This document shows, piece after piece, positions 20,743 through 32,439 of a stretch of 64,000 nucleotides of DNA. Numbering within the stretch: the first letter of the stretch is position 1; each line of letters starts with the position of its first letter. The stretch comes from Adiantum capillus-veneris (taxonomy: Eukaryota > Streptophyta > Polypodiopsida > Polypodiales > Pteridaceae), in NCBI GenBank assembly GCA_014529385.2, contig CM043963.1, positions 69,706,912 to 69,770,911 of the forward strand, read 5' to 3'. Made by a program: the position numbers and the translations under genes. The notes beneath the pieces were generated by a model that was given only the letters and a program-made list of their open reading frames with translations, searched no databases and had not been told where the DNA came from.

Positions 20743-21785
20743 TTATTTCTCCTTACCTTTTCCTCGGCCACGCTTAATGCCATTTTCTTCCATGTCAACC
20801 TCTCTTGAATTTGTCACCTCTACCACATGCACATTTGGGTCTGGCAAAGGTGGAACTCCTTCCACTCCTTGTGGAGCTGGTCTTGCTCCATTTGGCCTTT
20901 GTAGAAGTCGTGGTTGCTGACTAGTTCCTTCACCTGAATTCATCACTGGGTAATTCAAGTTAGGTCTCCCTGGCTCCCCACGGGGCCAAGGACAATTATA
21001 CATCCCATGTCGAGACTCACCGCAATTCCAACATTGCAAGACTCTCCTAGGTCGTGGATCTCGCTCTTCAGGCTTCTTTGCTTGTCCCTTTGGACCTGCA
21101 TCTTGTGCAAGGTGAATTGACAGGCTGCTTAAAGATTCATTTAACTTCTCAATCACTTCCGCCGTTACCTCAGGAAGCTCCTTAGATGTTGATGCTTGTA
21201 ACTTACCTTTGGGTCTAAGACCTTCTATTGGAACCTCCCCCCTTAAGCACTTGAGTTTCCTATATTTCTCAGCAACCCTAGTTTCAGCTGCATCAAAGGT
21301 AGCAGGTGCACCCGCCTCAACCTTTACCTTATGGTCAGGAAAGAGTCCGGCTATGAACCTCTCCTTCTTTAGAAATTCTGCACCATCACCAGGGTTAGAA
21401 ACATTTCGTATCCATAGAGCCCAAAGACGTAGAAACTCTTGCTTGTACAAGTAGTAGTCATCTAAGTCTTTTTGATTATGAGAAACAATGTCTTGCCATA
21501 TTTTTGAGTGTTTTGGGGATCAAAGAAGTATTTCTTGAAACGATTCAAAACTTCCGTCTAATTCCCCTTAACTTCCTCAGGCAAAGAGTCAAACCAAGTA
21601 CTAGCATCTTTCCTAAGGACTACCTCAAACATTTCTACAGGTTCTTGATTAGTTACTATCCTCTTGATACGGCAAGACATTTTAAAATTTGCTAAGAATA
21701 ATTCTGCATCCTCCCCAGGCTCTCCAAAGAACACGGGGTAGCCACTCATTTGCCTAGTTGTATCCATGTTGCTGGTTTTACTCAA
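20743..21785 (-). pseudogene. Element A gag
   Basis: Minus strand. N-terminal capsid-type region from ATG near 21767 (MDTTRQMSGYPVFFGEPGED, AELFLANFKMSCRIK). TAG at 21558-21560, where homologues have W. The same frame continues (TEVLNRFKKYFFDPQN), then a frameshift near 21500, after which WQDIVSHNQKDLDDYYLYKQ leads into a 235-codon open frame with zinc knuckle CWNCGESRHGMYNC (CX2CX4HX4C) near residue 138 and a basic tail KRGRGKGKEK. It would form the capsid and bind genomic RNA. Confidence 0.8.
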
Positions 21786-23707
21786 AAAATTCTTTTTCTT
21801 TTTTCTATTTTTTGTTTTGCAAAATCAAATTTCAAAGTAGAATGAAAATGTAAACGTCAAAGCTTAGATTGTAGCGAATCAATGGCAAAATGAACGGATT
21901 GACTAAGGCATTGATAGCCGCTACTTGCCTAGGTCCAAACATACGACGAAAAACACGTTGAAATTGTAACTTTGTGCCAACTATTACATGCACGTCTTGT
22001 CTAGCCAAAGGAATGAATGTACGATACAAGTCCTCTTGATTCATTAACTTAGCTAAAACAAGATAAACACATGTACATCAAAAGATACATTATAGTCTAC
22101 AAGTGGGAGTATAATAGGATTTGGAGATTGTAGAATATCTCTTAACACTAGAATGGTAACCTAACAGGACATAAAAGTGTCCTTTCAAGGTTTTGGCCAA
22201 AAATTCCAAAACCATAGTAGATCCACTCATTTTGAAAAATCCTTTCATGAGCTTATAGTTCAATAACTACTACATATGGAAAAAATGAGAAACTTGTAAT
22301 TTTTCTCATCCCTTGGTCACTACAAGCCTCCAAAGTTTATGGACCAGTGTATTTTGCCCAAAACAACAATTTCTTATGGTTGATTGCATATAAATAAGAG
22401 TGGAGATTTTTGTAGGACATGAGATAAAATGCCCCGTTAACTTCAATGGGTTGGTGACCAAAACATATGGTTGCTTTTACTTCACTAATTTTTTTTTGGG
22501 CAAAAAAAATAGGTACAAAAAAGTTGCATTTTTGCCATTCTGCGGACCTATCATCAAAGTTTCTATAGTCACGCTCAATACAGATACTATATACATGTTT
22601 TCTTAGTTCCCTTTGGGCCTCTGGATTCAAAAGGAGCCATGTAGCATGTCAAAAGGATAATGGATCTCTTACAATTGGAACCTTGGGGGAAATGATAAAG
22701 TGCTAAATACAGCAAACATGAAAAAACTGGGTTTAGCATTATGACCTCTAGAAACCCATAGAAACTACTCAATATCTAGCCAAGTTTGTAGTCTATGATT
22801 AGATATGCTCACTACCTACAAAATACACACGGCCTAAGAAACTAGCAATATTGAGAAAGTTATACTTGCTACTCTAAAATGTATCGTATTCTTTAGCAAT
22901 CAAAAAACTCAACCATCATCATATACTATGCTCTATAGCATATTAGGTCCCCCAAAACTCAAGGAAGATTAGATTTATGTTATACATTACACTTACACAA
23001 TCAAAATTGAATTTGGATATCAAGAAAGCCAACAAAAAAATCATAAAAGTGCTAATTTTGGCCAAAAAACAGGATTATGCAATTCTTGTAAATTGGTCAT
23101 AACTTTCAATTTTAACACTTAGCTCTCCCTACAAGCATCAAAACATGTTGAGAACTATGAAGGCCTAACCTCTAGCCATCTCAACCTCACAAACATGAAG
23201 TTTAGAGTGGTATAGTTGCCAAAAATTGAAAAAAAAGCCAAAAACATGATCCGTTTTTTCACACAAATTAGGTTTAAAAATGTTGTGCAAGAGTAAGGTT
23301 AATGGTGAGATCGATACTGACAAAAAAATGCTAACTTTTTTTCAGCTCATAAGACAACTTTGTGGATATATAGAACCTAGAAATTCATTTTCATACTCTT
23401 CAAATAATTCAAGCAAAATGGTCACTTAACAGGACACAAAAGTGTCCAAGGACATAAAAGTGTCCTGTTACCATTCTAGTGTTAATGCTTCAGCACCAAA
23501 GAGGAGTACAATATGTTGTTGAAAAAAGATTTTTCTATCAATGCAAACATTTATCCTAATCCCTTGCACCCAATGAAACTGATGAAATTGAATTGCATGA
23601 GCAGGATTACGAGGTGGTGGATTGTTCATGTAAACACAACTAGTTTTCGAAGAATTACCTTGTGTATGCTAACACAACCGCTCGTTCCTCAGTGGGGGCA
23701 CCAATTT
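21786..23707 (-). other. Element A leader region and putative primer-binding site
   Basis: Non-coding leader between the 5' LTR and gag, interrupted by the TTAA element. Immediately inside the 5' LTR the minus strand reads AAATTGGTGCCCCCACTGAG (23707-23688), the place of the PBS. It is not the initiator-Met type used by B; the tRNA is unresolved. No confident gene in the rest. Confidence 0.5.
22142..23485. mobile_element. piggyBac-like non-autonomous element, copy 1
   Basis: 1336-bp element (22146-23481) flanked by TTAA on both sides. Terminal inverted repeats CACTAGAATGGTAAC...GTTACCATTCTAGTG, followed at each end by a hairpin AGGACA-taaaag-TGTCCT. No transposase is encoded. About 95% like copy 2 at 40415-41718. 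It carries an extra about 18-bp tandem duplication of the right subterminal hairpin (around 23435-23460) and a 22-bp insertion internally. Inserted in the leader of element A. Confidence 0.9.
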
Positions 23708-26232
23708 TGAGGCGGTCCGGGGCGGGCAACAAGAAGAGCGGCCTCTAAACACCCTTCGAGGCTCCCGTGCTGCTCAATTGGGACTGGGGAAAGCACAATC
23801 AGAGACAACAACAACCCACAGCCAGAAACCAAACAAGAAAAGGGGCACCACCTAGTTGTAGATGCGAACTAGGACGCACGTGATATCTCCTTGTACTCAA
23901 ACGCACAAAGAGAGGGGAATGCAAGATAGCCACACACACCAAACACAAACATTCACCACGCCAGAGAGCGGTAAAGAGCACAAATCAACTTGAGAAACTC
24001 AGTCTTAGCCTGAAAGACTAGATGCACACAAAGCTTGATGAGAAATAGAGAGACAACACAAAACTTGACCTTGTTGCCAATACACAAATTGTCTTAGGGT
24101 CACGAGAGACCTCTCACCGAGCACCCTCTTACAATTGACTTTTTAGGCAAACAATTCAACAAGCCTTCAAACCATCAAGCATGAAATAGCACAACAGACT
24201 TCAAGGACAATATACCTTCAACCACTTGATGAGCCAACTTATCAAGTCAATTTGGAGAGAAGAGACGTAGTTGCAGCATACAATTGCACCCAAAACTATG
24301 AATCTTATTTATGGACAAGAGTAGGCTACGAGTGTGATGCAGAGTATGGTATCACTCCACTCCTCTAGATGGCATAACTAACTTCAAGCTTCTCCATGCA
24401 CCTATGTGTAGTGATGGAATAGAGCACTCACAATGCACACACTCTACACAACTAGTCTTGAAGAGTTGTGTGTTATGTGTTGAGAATGGTGTGGTGTAGT
24501 GTGATCATGTGTTATTTACAAGGGAGAGAAGGGCTCTGTTTATAGGTTTTAGATCCCCGATAAGGATTAGACCTAATCAAGTTTATTTGAAGAAATCAAA
24601 GATTATGCATATTTTATTTTTTTAAAATAAGGGTGGGTCTCTCCTATCCTTTGAGTCACATGGATGTGGGCTCAAGGGAAGAGAATTATTGAGGATGAAA
24701 GGAGAGAGGATTGAGTGAATAATTTGGGAGTGCCTACTCTAGTAGAGGGTGGATTTTACAATAAGGTTAGTGGTTAGTAGTTAGTAATTATCACTATAAA
24801 ATATTTACAAAATATTTAGAGAAGGGATAAGCTTGTAAAGCAAGGTTGAAGCTTGGAGAAGTTGACATTCACCTCTTTACATCACCGATAGAAGAAGCGG
24901 TGAGCATGGCGAAGTAGCGCGTGTCGATGAAGCTATGTTATCTTCAAACCTTGGAAAATTCATGATAAAAGCCTTCATTTACAGAGGTTAACCTTGGATG
25001 TTTGTTGATTTTTTGAAGTTCTTTACAAAGTTGAAGAGAGTATGGTAATATGGACATATATGTAGAGAGAAAGGGGAGCAACTAGGGGTGTAGAAATGGA
25101 GGATGAAGGCTATGGAGGTGTGAGAGAAGTGGCAATGGTGAAGAGGGTGAATTAGGACATGGGAGTTGCAGGTTTGGGAGTGGGAAGGAAAGGGATGAGT
25201 GTGCATGTGGGTGGGAGTGTGAAAATGTGAGAGAAGAGTAAGAGGATCCTTGTGTGCATAGAGTGGGTAGACTGGGTCGCACAAAACAATTCACCAAAAT
25301 TCGTGCTTATCTCCAAAAATGCTGAAATATTTATGTAAAATACTTCAGCTCACGAGATTTATTTTTTATGTTGACAAATTTTGCTGATTCGGATGATAGA
25401 AGGGTGCCAAAATTCGCCCAAAAAGCTGTGTATTGTGGGACTGCAAAGGTGCTTATGTGGGACCCTTTTTGTTTGAATTCTCCTTATACATCCAAAGGTG
25501 AGCCCCCCATGAGCCATGCCATGACCTAAGGAATCCAAGTGGCCCTTGCCACATGCATGGATGATGAATTTTGAAGAATAAAAAACAATTGCACATGATA
25601 GACCTAGTGCTTGGATTTTTCCTAGCCCATGTCTTTATGAGCACATGGTGTATGGAAAAAATATGTGCAGGACCCATGAAGGAATATCATGATAGGAGTA
25701 TTTTATTTTGTTTTTGGGTGAAAGAGTAAAATATGCAAGTGAGAAAATATCTAGTGAAAGTGAGTGACAATGTAGAAACAAATTTCGACTTCCACGAGGG
25801 TGCGGGATGAAATATGGGTTTATTTTGTAAAAATAAATATTATGGGGTATGTACACACTAACATAGAAATATTTCATGCCATGAAAGGATGCAAAGAGAT
25901 TTATAAAAATGCACACTTAGGTCTGATAACGCACACCTAAGAATATGTATTTATATAAATACAAATTTTTTGAAAAAAACCCTTTATACTTAGGTCCTTT
26001 ATTTGATAAAAAATATTTACATGTAAAGAGGACCGTAATATTATAAATTTATTTTTTGGTCTCCTAGCCCAATGAATCGCTCAGTGATTTGATATAAAAA
26101 AATATGATAAAAACCTAAACGCACGCACACTATTTATAATGAAAAAGCAAGCCTAGTCATTGTGCTAGGGTGTTTTTGTGGGGTGAAGTGGCTTCTTAAA
26201 ATTATTTTATGAGAGCCGAAAAACGGCTATCA
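23708..26232 (-). repeat. 5' LTR of element A
   Basis: About 2.52 kb. The plus strand starts TGAGGC and ends GGCTATCA, giving TG...CA ends. The outermost about 50 bp (26184-26232), including hairpin AGCCG-AAAAA-CGGCT, has no counterpart in the 3' LTR. Short open frames inside both LTR copies (for instance 24988-25284 and 15281-15577) are identical simply because the LTRs are, and show no domain. Confidence 0.88.
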
Positions 26233-28115
26233 ATACCTATGGCCAACATTTTATCAATTTTCTTCTTGACCGCTATTGCATACTTTGGATTGAGACCAGA
26301 CCATGCATAGGCTTGGCATTCTCCTAAGGGGGTATAAAATGACGCCTAGAGACGGGTCAAGTCTTGTGAGGTCCTTGTATGGCCACGCAAAAACTTCTTT
26401 CCAAAAAATCATCAAATCTAGTAATTGGGGGATGATCTAAGAGCCATGTTGCTAGAAAAACTGGGTTGGGCTCTTCCCTAGTACCCAGATTGATTTCTTT
26501 GATTGGATCTGGCTACTTTTTGAGGTTCCACTCTTCTATGGCACGCTAACTAGCTTTAGTCAATGCTTCCACATCATGAGCATGAGTTTGATCAATGTGA
26601 AAGTTTTGTCTCTACTCTCGTAACCATCCTTGAGGAAGTTCATCCACAACAAGCCATCTTTACCTTTCCTGAAGCTGGTTTTCTAACTCTCTGGTTGGGT
26701 GGATCGGACTTTGCCTTTCCCAACATTGACTTGGTAGAATCATCTGTGTCTACCTTATGATGTGAAACCTCTTCTTGTTGCACATGTAGACAAGAATTCT
26801 TACCCCGCTTGTGATGAGTGATGGGCTCACCTGGACTAACAAAACTGACTTCTTCAATTTCTTGTGTTGGCTTCTCTTTGTCGATTTGTGTGATGACAAC
26901 AACACAATGAGGGTCAAGTGCTACTTGTAACCATTTGAGGAGCTCAGTTTCTACATCCAAGGCTATCCCTTTGGGCAAGACCACCTCCTCCTATGGGGCT
27001 TGATCAGCTTATTTAGCTTCTTCCTTTTGGTCATCATGTTGTGCAATGATTAGGGAAGACCTCCTATTGGATGTGTCAGCTCCACTCTCAAGTTGAATTT
27101 GTCTATGCCCTATGCTTGGTGTTGTAATCCACATGCTATCATTACCCGAATCGTGAAGCGCTTGGGTATGTCTTAGCCAAGGCCTACTAATAAGTAGAGG
27201 TAAGCTGCAGTTCAATTTTGATATATGAGCCACCACAAAATCAAGCCAAAAGGTGAAGTCTTCTATTGTCTTGGTTGGCACTAAACCAAGTTGTCTCATG
27301 GTGAAATCTGGTGACATGAGGTTAATACTTGGGCCACTATCCACAATCACAGTTGTAAACTGCTGGCCATAAATGGGCATTGTGATGTGAGGGCTTTTAT
27401 AATCAGTTACTGGACCTGGTGGGTGGGAAATCATGTATAGCTCTTCAGAGGTAAGCGTGGGCAAGTGCCCACAGCTATTTGTGCCCAAGGGATAGAGAAC
27501 TTGGATTGCCCTAAGGAGGTCTACCCTAAACATAGGATCTATCTAGAGAAGTGTGTACAGTGAGACTCTTTTATAGGTGGTCTTCAAAATCTCCTCAACA
27601 GGCAATGTTATTAACCTATCCATACTTCCTTGTGGCTGAGCTTGGGTTTCCATGTCTTGTAGGGCTTTTGTGTATGCTTCCTCCAATTTTGAATTCATAA
27701 CTAAGTTCTTTGGCTCTGGTGTTGTTTCTTCTTCCAATATAGTCTCTAAGTGACTAGTTGACTCCTTTGGAGGTGTCGTAGGTAGAGTCTTCTATATAGG
27801 CAAATGTATGCCTTGGACTATTCTTTGAGCTCTTGTGAGTACTGCAGTAGTTCTTGAAATATTTTAGGCTAAGGTGGTAGGTGAAGGGTGAGGAGTAAGG
27901 ACATGAGCGGATGCTGAGGGAAAAGTGGATACATTGGGCTCTTGTGAATTAAGCTGAGAGCTTACCTAGATTATGTTGAGAGAAGAAGATGGGTGTTGCT
28001 TTCCAGGCAATCTCTAGTGTAATGGTCTTTGGGATCTAGACAATGCCTGCATGGTGGAGTGCATTTTGGTACTCAACATCGGGTTTGGAAGTGACCATCT
28101 TCACCACACCTACAA
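26233..28115 (-). pseudogene. Element F, 5' half: gag zinc knuckles, protease, RT start
   Basis: Minus strand. Two tandem zinc knuckles, CCRCGEDGHFQTRC and CRHCLDPKDHYTRDC (both CX2CX4HX4C), about 28110-28000. A protease-like block IVDSGPSINLMSPDF (about 27350) lies in a 174-codon open frame (27533-27009). The RT beginning KYAIAVKKKIDKMLAIGI runs up to 26233, where element A interrupts it; the RT resumes at 14000 with IEPIEHTRW. Multiple stops. The two halves together are one ancient gypsy element, lineage not determined. Confidence 0.72.
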
Positions 28116-28669
28116 CACATCACTGTTTGGTTGGCTAGCTAAGGCCCTTTATGGGGCGTGGAGGGCAAGGTGCTTGTAGGACACAAACTTGGTATGAGCT
28201 AGGGGTGGTATAGAAGCTCCATATCAGAGGACCACTATATGCGGACACATTGGGGACGTTGGTGAATATAAAGATGGTTGGTGCTAGGAGTGTACACAAG
28301 CATGGACATGTATGATAACAGGTGCAACCAGAGTGCTAAAGCATGTGTAAGTCCAAGGCAGCAAGGGGTATCTGGAGATGTGTGTCTGTTGTGATTTTTA
28401 AAGCTAGAAATGCTCTATATGGAGCTAATTTGATTGAGTGGTTTATATGTCCAGGGTGTTGGGAGTATGTGGCAAGATATGGTGTTCAAGGTGCTTTCCA
28501 AGCCGGTCAAGATTGCTCCTCAATTAGAGCTATGGGTTGAAAGATATCTCAGTTTAAAAGTAGAGTGCTTTGCAAAACTCGTTGCAACTTGGTAGGTGCA
28601 AATAAATGGTCAGAGCTAGTGTAATTGGGGATAGATTCAAAGTGATCAAATTATGGTGCATGACCGTCT
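28116..28669. other. No gene recognised; possible further part of F
   Basis: Short open frames only (for instance 28343-28540 plus). It lies between the F zinc knuckles and the B1 insertion point and may be F gag or leader, but no motif supports this. Confidence 0.35.
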
Positions 28670-28674
28670 CTTCG

Positions 28675-30273
28675 TGTCATAAAAACTAATATCTAATTCT
28701 CCTAAACGATTTTCTCATGTTAAACTGATCATTTATTATGGGGAAGTGCCAGGGGAGAAAAAGCTAGAATATTGGTTAAGCTGGCAGACCGGCCACAGTA
28801 GGGACCCAAAGGAGGGGAAAAAGGGATCCAAAGGGGGGGCCATCTTCAAAAGAGAAATGTGCAACAATGGGCTTAAAAGACCCTAAGGTTCAGCCCATTA
28901 AGAATTCCAAACTGCTAAGCTTCCCAAAATTCAAAGGTTGTGTCCAAAGGTCAAACATAAGGGAAATTGGATGCTTTGTGTGTGTCCCGAAAGTCCTCAT
29001 GCATCCCTACATAGGAGGGGGAGAGCCCTAGTTGTAGGAAATGAGAGAGAAACTCACACACACACACACACACAAGTTCCCATTAGACAAAGGGAATAAG
29101 GGACACATGTAAGCTCCCTAGCCTAGATGCCCACAAGGTGTACTCAAATCCTATTGGATGACCTTGGAGGTGGACCAATGATATTTAGGCTAGAGTAAAT
29201 CTAGTTTAATCAATTGAAAAACACTTAATAAAAGAACCAATAAGAATTAAGCTCTCTAGAAGACTATTGGACAATCTCCCAAGGGGTCCAATGAGCATTC
29301 AACAGCCCAATGGCTTTGCCTGATTCCTATTGGCCAGGAGGCAAAGGGGTCCAATGAGCGTTTAGTTGCATTTATTAATTACCTAAAGCTCTCACAAAAG
29401 GGGAAAGGGGGACACATGTCAGAAGGCTATCACTTATGCGGCTTAATTTCCATTGGCTGAGGCTGGGGAGGTCCAATAGGATGTGAGCATGAGAAAATAG
29501 CAAAAGGGGTCGACCAAGAGATAGACTGGCCTGATTTTTCAAAGGCATTATTCACTTAGACACTCACACAATCAATGTGTGAAGCAAGAAGACTCTCTCT
29601 CTCTCCTTCTCAAGCTTTAATGGAAAGCTTACCACCTACTCCAAGCTTGTGAGAAGGGAGGCCTACACCAACAACTCTTGGATTTGTGATGCAAATCCAA
29701 CCAAGAGACAAGCTTCAATGCCTGCTCATCTCCTCTACCATGCTAATTACTAAGCTAAGCTATGTTAATAAAAGTGATTATGTGAGGAGATGTATATCTT
29801 TCTCGTAAGAATACTCCTTCTTTCTCTCAATCTACTCTCATACCCCGCTAGCTCTCACCATCTTTGAAGGTGTGTGAGGTCTTGGGTATGAGACCGTGAG
29901 GGAATTGATGTTGTGTTTGATAAGTGTTTTGCTTAGTTCATGAAGTTTCCATCTTCATTGCACTAGCTAGTATTGAAGGAAGACAAAGAATTGTATTGTA
30001 AAATGTCTCTCTTGATGGGAGAAACCATAATACAAAGCCTTTTGGAGGGGGGACTGGCTCCATGCAAATCCGGTCCTCAACTGTTGTCAATTGCTTAATT
30101 TCTCTCTCTTTTGAAGTATTTTTCATGCTATCTAACTAAGTGTTATAGTTTTTTGTTGCTCTCTCCACCCAAGTACTCTTGTTATTCTCATTAGGAATCT
30201 ATTCCAATGAAATGCTCACTATGTTCATGCTATTTTCCGCTACACACAAGTTACTAGGCCATTAAATGTTACA
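28675..30273 (+). repeat. 5' LTR of B1
   Basis: 1599 bp, TGTCATAAAAACTAAT...TTAAATGTTACA. Homologous to 42119-43709 (plus), and to 53184-54560 and 58690-59738 (minus). Contains a length-variable (CA)n at about 29053-29072 that differs among the four LTR copies. Confidence 0.92.
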
Positions 30274-30274
30274 T

Positions 30275-30287
30275 TGGTATCAGAGCC
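30275..30287 (+). other. Primer-binding site of B1 (tRNA-iMet type)
   Basis: TGGTATCAGAGCC begins two bases after the LTR end TTACA. It is complementary to the 3' end of plant initiator methionine tRNA, the usual gypsy and copia primer. Confidence 0.93.
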
Positions 30288-30674
30288 AAGGTTTCTCTTT
30301 TCTTGCTCAAGGAGGGAGGTCCTCAAGCTAGCTATAAATGGTTGGTATTGTTAATTGCATGTGAGTAAGTAGAATAGGGATTTTTCAGCCTTGCAGTGCG
30401 CCTGCCTTTGTGCAGTTAACGGGGCATCACCGTCGAGAGCTATGGTCTTAATAGTGGAGTCCTACGGGGATTGCCTACGGATTAACCACTATTGAGCTAC
30501 TAGAAGCTTGACAGGAGCCTGTGTTGTTTTGGTGTTGAATGACCGTCTCTTCTATTCCTTGCAAATAATGGTATTTGAGCCACGGGTACAGTAGCTTGAG
30601 TGCTTTTTCTAAAGGGGTAAAGAGGAGTAGCAACTAGGGCTTGAAGTGCCAAAGTACACCTAGAAGTTGTTAGA

Positions 30675-32430
30675 ATGGCTAAGAATAGTAAAGAGAGTGA
30701 AATTAATGTTGATAACTTTGAATTTGCTAATTAGCAGGCTACTAATGATGCCCCGATGCTTGTTAACTATCTTGTTTCTAGGATTCAACAAGCCATGGGC
30801 AATTCATCCCTCCAAAGTGAAGTGCAGTGGCAGCTTCGTGCTCATGGGATTCTCCAAGCTCCCCACCATGACGAGAGAGCACCTAGGAAGCCTCCTTGCG
30901 AGACTTCCAAGAGAGGCCTCTCTCCGATTCGGGAAGAAGAAGAGGATCCATATGAAGGGATCAAATATTTGCTCCTTGATGACGTATCTCCTTCTCAAAG
31001 GAGAATTCAAGAGCCCCCACGGAAGGAACAAGAAATAAGTGAGTCTACTGCAACCTCGACAAAGATGGCTCCACGAAGACGGCGGGCTAAACGCTCTCCA
31101 TCACCTCCAAAATGGAGAAGGCCATCACATATCTCCACACCCTATTTCAAAGAGGGATGACAGGAAGAAAAGGAAGAAAAAGGCAAGAAAGACACCCTCT
31201 TCTCCATCTTCTTCATCCTCTTCGTCTTATGAAAGTGATGGTTAAGACAAAGAAGATCAAGGTAAGAAAAAGGCGAGAAAGAGGTCACCCTCTTCTCCAT
31301 CTTCCTCAAGTTCTTCACCTTCTGAAGAAAGTGATGGTAAATTCTTTGAACCATCAAAAAGAAGAGGCCATAGGAAATCCTATGCTGTGTGGAAGAGGTC
31401 ATCCAAGCTCAAGAAGTTCAAAGAGGGAAGGAAGAGCATCTCTTTCCTTACCTGCGATGGCACCTTTGGTGCTACGGACAAAGTCTTGGCCTTTATCCAA
31501 CAATTCGATGTGGCGTTTCAAGATGAGGGCTTCACGGAGTCCTCTAAGCTACACCATGTAGCTATGCACTTTCAAAAGTGCACTCTGCAGACAATGGTGG
31601 TCTAGCCTATGGGCCAACGGTGAAGCTCCACGAACATGGAAATCTTTAAGAGCTTCCATTATGAAGCAGTTTTTGGCCACCAATGCCAAAGACAAAGTAC
31701 TCACCAAATGGTGAAGCTTGAAGCTCTCTCCCTAAAAATTCCATTCACAGATATGTAGACAAGTTTTGGGACTTACAACTCAAAGCCACTATCTTCAAGA
31801 AGTTGGATTTTGAACAGCAAAAGCAACAATTTTGTGCGGGCTCAATTGAAGAAATGGTGGAGTATGTCAACTCCCAAAAGCCACGCACCATATCGACAGT
31901 TATACACCATACTATGGTGGCTTCTCGAATCAATTTCCAAATGGGAGCTAAAAGAAATTCTAAGCCCACGGAAAACAAGGGTTCCAATGAGCCTAAGGGG
32001 AAGGACAATGTCCAAAAGTCTCCTAAGGGAAATTCCGACAAAGCTAAAGAGAAGGGAGTTTATAAAGGAAAATATAAACTCTCTCCTGAAGAGCTTGAGC
32101 ATTATCGCAAGGATAACTACTATTTCAAGTACGGCGAGGAAGGGCATGTGTATCACGCTTGTCCCCAAAAGAACACCCGCCATGAACCTCCTAGAGCTAC
32201 CTTGGTCGAAATCCAAGAGGAGGATATTCACCACAAAGGATCTCCTCTATGCCATGCTTGGGGAAAGGTAAGAGAACATGATGCTTTTATTCTCTTTGAC
32301 CCTGGTTCTACTCACAATTTCATATACACAGATTTGGCCACCAAGATAGGCATACAAGCCTATGAGACGAGAGATGTCCTACCCACAGACAATGCTTTCA
32401 AGGGGCAAGAAGCTTCAGTCACTCCTTAAT
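30675..32430 (+). pseudogene. B1 gag and protease
   Basis: ATG at 30675 (MAKNSKESEINVDNFEFAN). TAG at 30732 in frame; then 134 codons with KRGLSPIREEEEDPYEG and MAPRRRRAKRSPSPPK. A one-base loss near 31150 shifts the frame into Lys/Ser-rich repeats (KARKTPSSPSSSSSS, then KKARKRSPSSPSSSS), then the capsid region (KSISFLTCDGTFGATDK, VLAFIQQFDVAFQDEGF). From 31803, zinc-knuckle position YYFKYGEEGHVYHAC has both first Cys replaced by Tyr (TGY to TAY); B2 keeps CFKCGEQEHVYHTC. Protease FDPGSTHNFIYTDLATKIG has DPGS instead of D[S/T]GS. The SR-like basic N-terminus is unusual for a gag. Confidence 0.82.
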
Positions 32431-32439
32431 CGGGAAATT

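Larger units (their letters stand above)
14001..26232 (-). mobile_element. Element A: Tat-like Ty3/gypsy LTR retrotransposon, 12.2 kb
   Basis: Order on the minus strand: 5' LTR (23708-26232), PBS zone, leader with a nested TTAA element, gag, protease, RT, RNase H, second (archaeal-type) RNase H, integrase, PPT, 3' LTR (14001-about 16484). Dual RNase H before integrase is diagnostic of the Tat (Ogre/Retand-related) lineage. Flanks carry an imperfect duplication (ggtac before, atacc after on the plus strand; GTAC/ATAC core). LTRs are nearly identical, so insertion is more recent than F, but stops in gag, RT and RNase H make it defective. Confidence 0.88.
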
